A stretch of DNA of 64,000 bases. Origin: Sporolactobacillus nakayamae. GTDB taxonomy: Bacteria; Bacillota; Bacilli; Bacillales; Sporolactobacillaceae. The stretch lies in contig NZ_FOOY01000003.1 in NCBI RefSeq assembly GCF_900113325.1, positions 310,001 to 374,000 on the forward strand. The letters run 5' to 3'. Position numbers and translations under genes: made by a program. Positions within the stretch are counted from its first letter, which is position 1, and each line of letters begins with the position of its first letter. The notes beneath the pieces were generated by a model. The model was not told the origin of the DNA, did no database searches, and was given only the letters and a program-made list of their open reading frames with translations. This document shows, one piece after another, positions 63,852-64,000 of this stretch.

Positions 63852-64000
63852 TCAGATGGACTTGCTAAGGTCGTTTATTTGCGAAAAAGCGTTTGCTGAA
63901 ATAATTGCGGTTCGCCTGATCGCCTCTGTCAGCAAATCAATGTCCAAGCTCGGCGCGTCGTCAACTGTAATCTGTTCCGGTAAAAAAGGAACATGAATAA
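63852..64000 (-). CDS. C-terminal end of an unidentified gene (partial)
   Basis: A minus-strand frame enters from the right edge and ends at TGA (63852-63854). The 48 visible residues start IHVPFLPEQITVDDAPSLDI and end in a helical, neutral tail (FSQINDLSKSI). Coding quality looks genuine, with no internal stops and balanced composition. I do not recognise the family. In Bacillus the neighbour here would be dapA/dapG, which this does not obviously match. Confidence 0.45.
   Translation of the reverse strand, partial: IHVPFLPEQITVDDAPSLDIDLLTEAIRRTAIISANAFSQINDLSKSI

Noticed and set aside
1-64000. CRISPR arrays, tRNA and rRNA genes
   Set aside because: I saw no regularly spaced identical repeats. 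The repeats present are palindromic and irregular, and I saw no tRNA cloverleaf or rRNA core sequence.

Overview
The window comes from a low-to-moderate GC, endospore-forming Firmicute of the order Bacillales/Caryophanales. The backbone follows the Bacillus-type order rnjB - spoIIIE/ftsK - ymfI - ymfJ - ymfK - rodZ(ymfM) - pgsA - cinA - recA - rny - ymdB - spoVS - miaB - ricA(ymcA) - cotE - mutS - mutL - miaA - hfq - spoVK - hflX(ynbA) - ynbB - glnR - glnA, mostly on the minus strand. Spore genes (cotE, spoVS, spoVK, a SpoIIIE-type translocase, a DUF3189 protein) show that it sporulates. A YdaP-type pyruvate oxidase, an orphan 6-phosphogluconate dehydrogenase and a fructose PTS suit a sugar-fermenting lineage. 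Sporolactobacillaceae is my best guess, by inference only.

Layout. 1-11.4 kb: accessory metabolism (MFS exporter, pyruvate oxidase, 6-phosphogluconate dehydrogenase, large membrane glycosyltransferase-like protein, fructose PTS and regulator, RlmA-type rRNA methyltransferase). 11.5-19.1 kb: small membrane and envelope proteins, a 0.9 kb gene-free block rich in palindromic repeats (12.5-13.4 kb), an ECF transporter S component, an orphan holin, a C39-like lipoprotein peptidase, a frame-disrupted exonuclease-BRCT gene and a DUF3189 protein. 19.4-26.5 kb: glnRA with promoter and GlnR box, ynbB-hflX, spoVK, hfq, miaA. 26.5-34.7 kb: a variable interval between miaA and mutL. 34.7-39.2 kb: mutSL. 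39.4-42.7 kb: MoxR/DUF58/DUF4129 operon. 42.8-48.8 kb: MFS transporters around cotE-ricA-miaB, and a CBS protein. 48.9-59.4 kb: spoVS, ymdB, rny, recA, cinA, pgsA, rodZ, ymfK, a broken ymfJ, ymfI. 59.4-64 kb: spoIIIE, rnjB and a partial gene.

The most interesting parts are these. (i) About 6 kb next to mutL is bracketed by direct repeats of the last ~48 bp of mutL, as expected for an element integrated at the mutL 3' end. Inside are tandem paralogous micro-genes, a possible RHH-type regulator with its own palindrome, an IS256-type transposase remnant, a phage XtrA-like gene with a nonsense codon, a partly duplicated lipoprotein gene and an OppA gene. No integrase is visible. (ii) Three copies of a two-hairpin RNA with RUCCU loops, whose stems differ by compensatory changes, lie upstream of spoVS; they fit the Bacillaceae-1 RNA motif. 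(iii) Several core or near-core genes are damaged: ymfJ has an in-frame TAA and the DnaQ-BRCT gene is split by a frame change. (iv) At least two palindromic repeat families occupy the intergenic regions, one shared between 13 kb and 53 kb.

Regulatory sites readable from sequence include a near-consensus glnR promoter with a GlnR box, an rny promoter, a LexA-like box upstream of recA, a cre-like site upstream of fruA, and many intrinsic terminators. I saw no tRNA, rRNA or CRISPR array.
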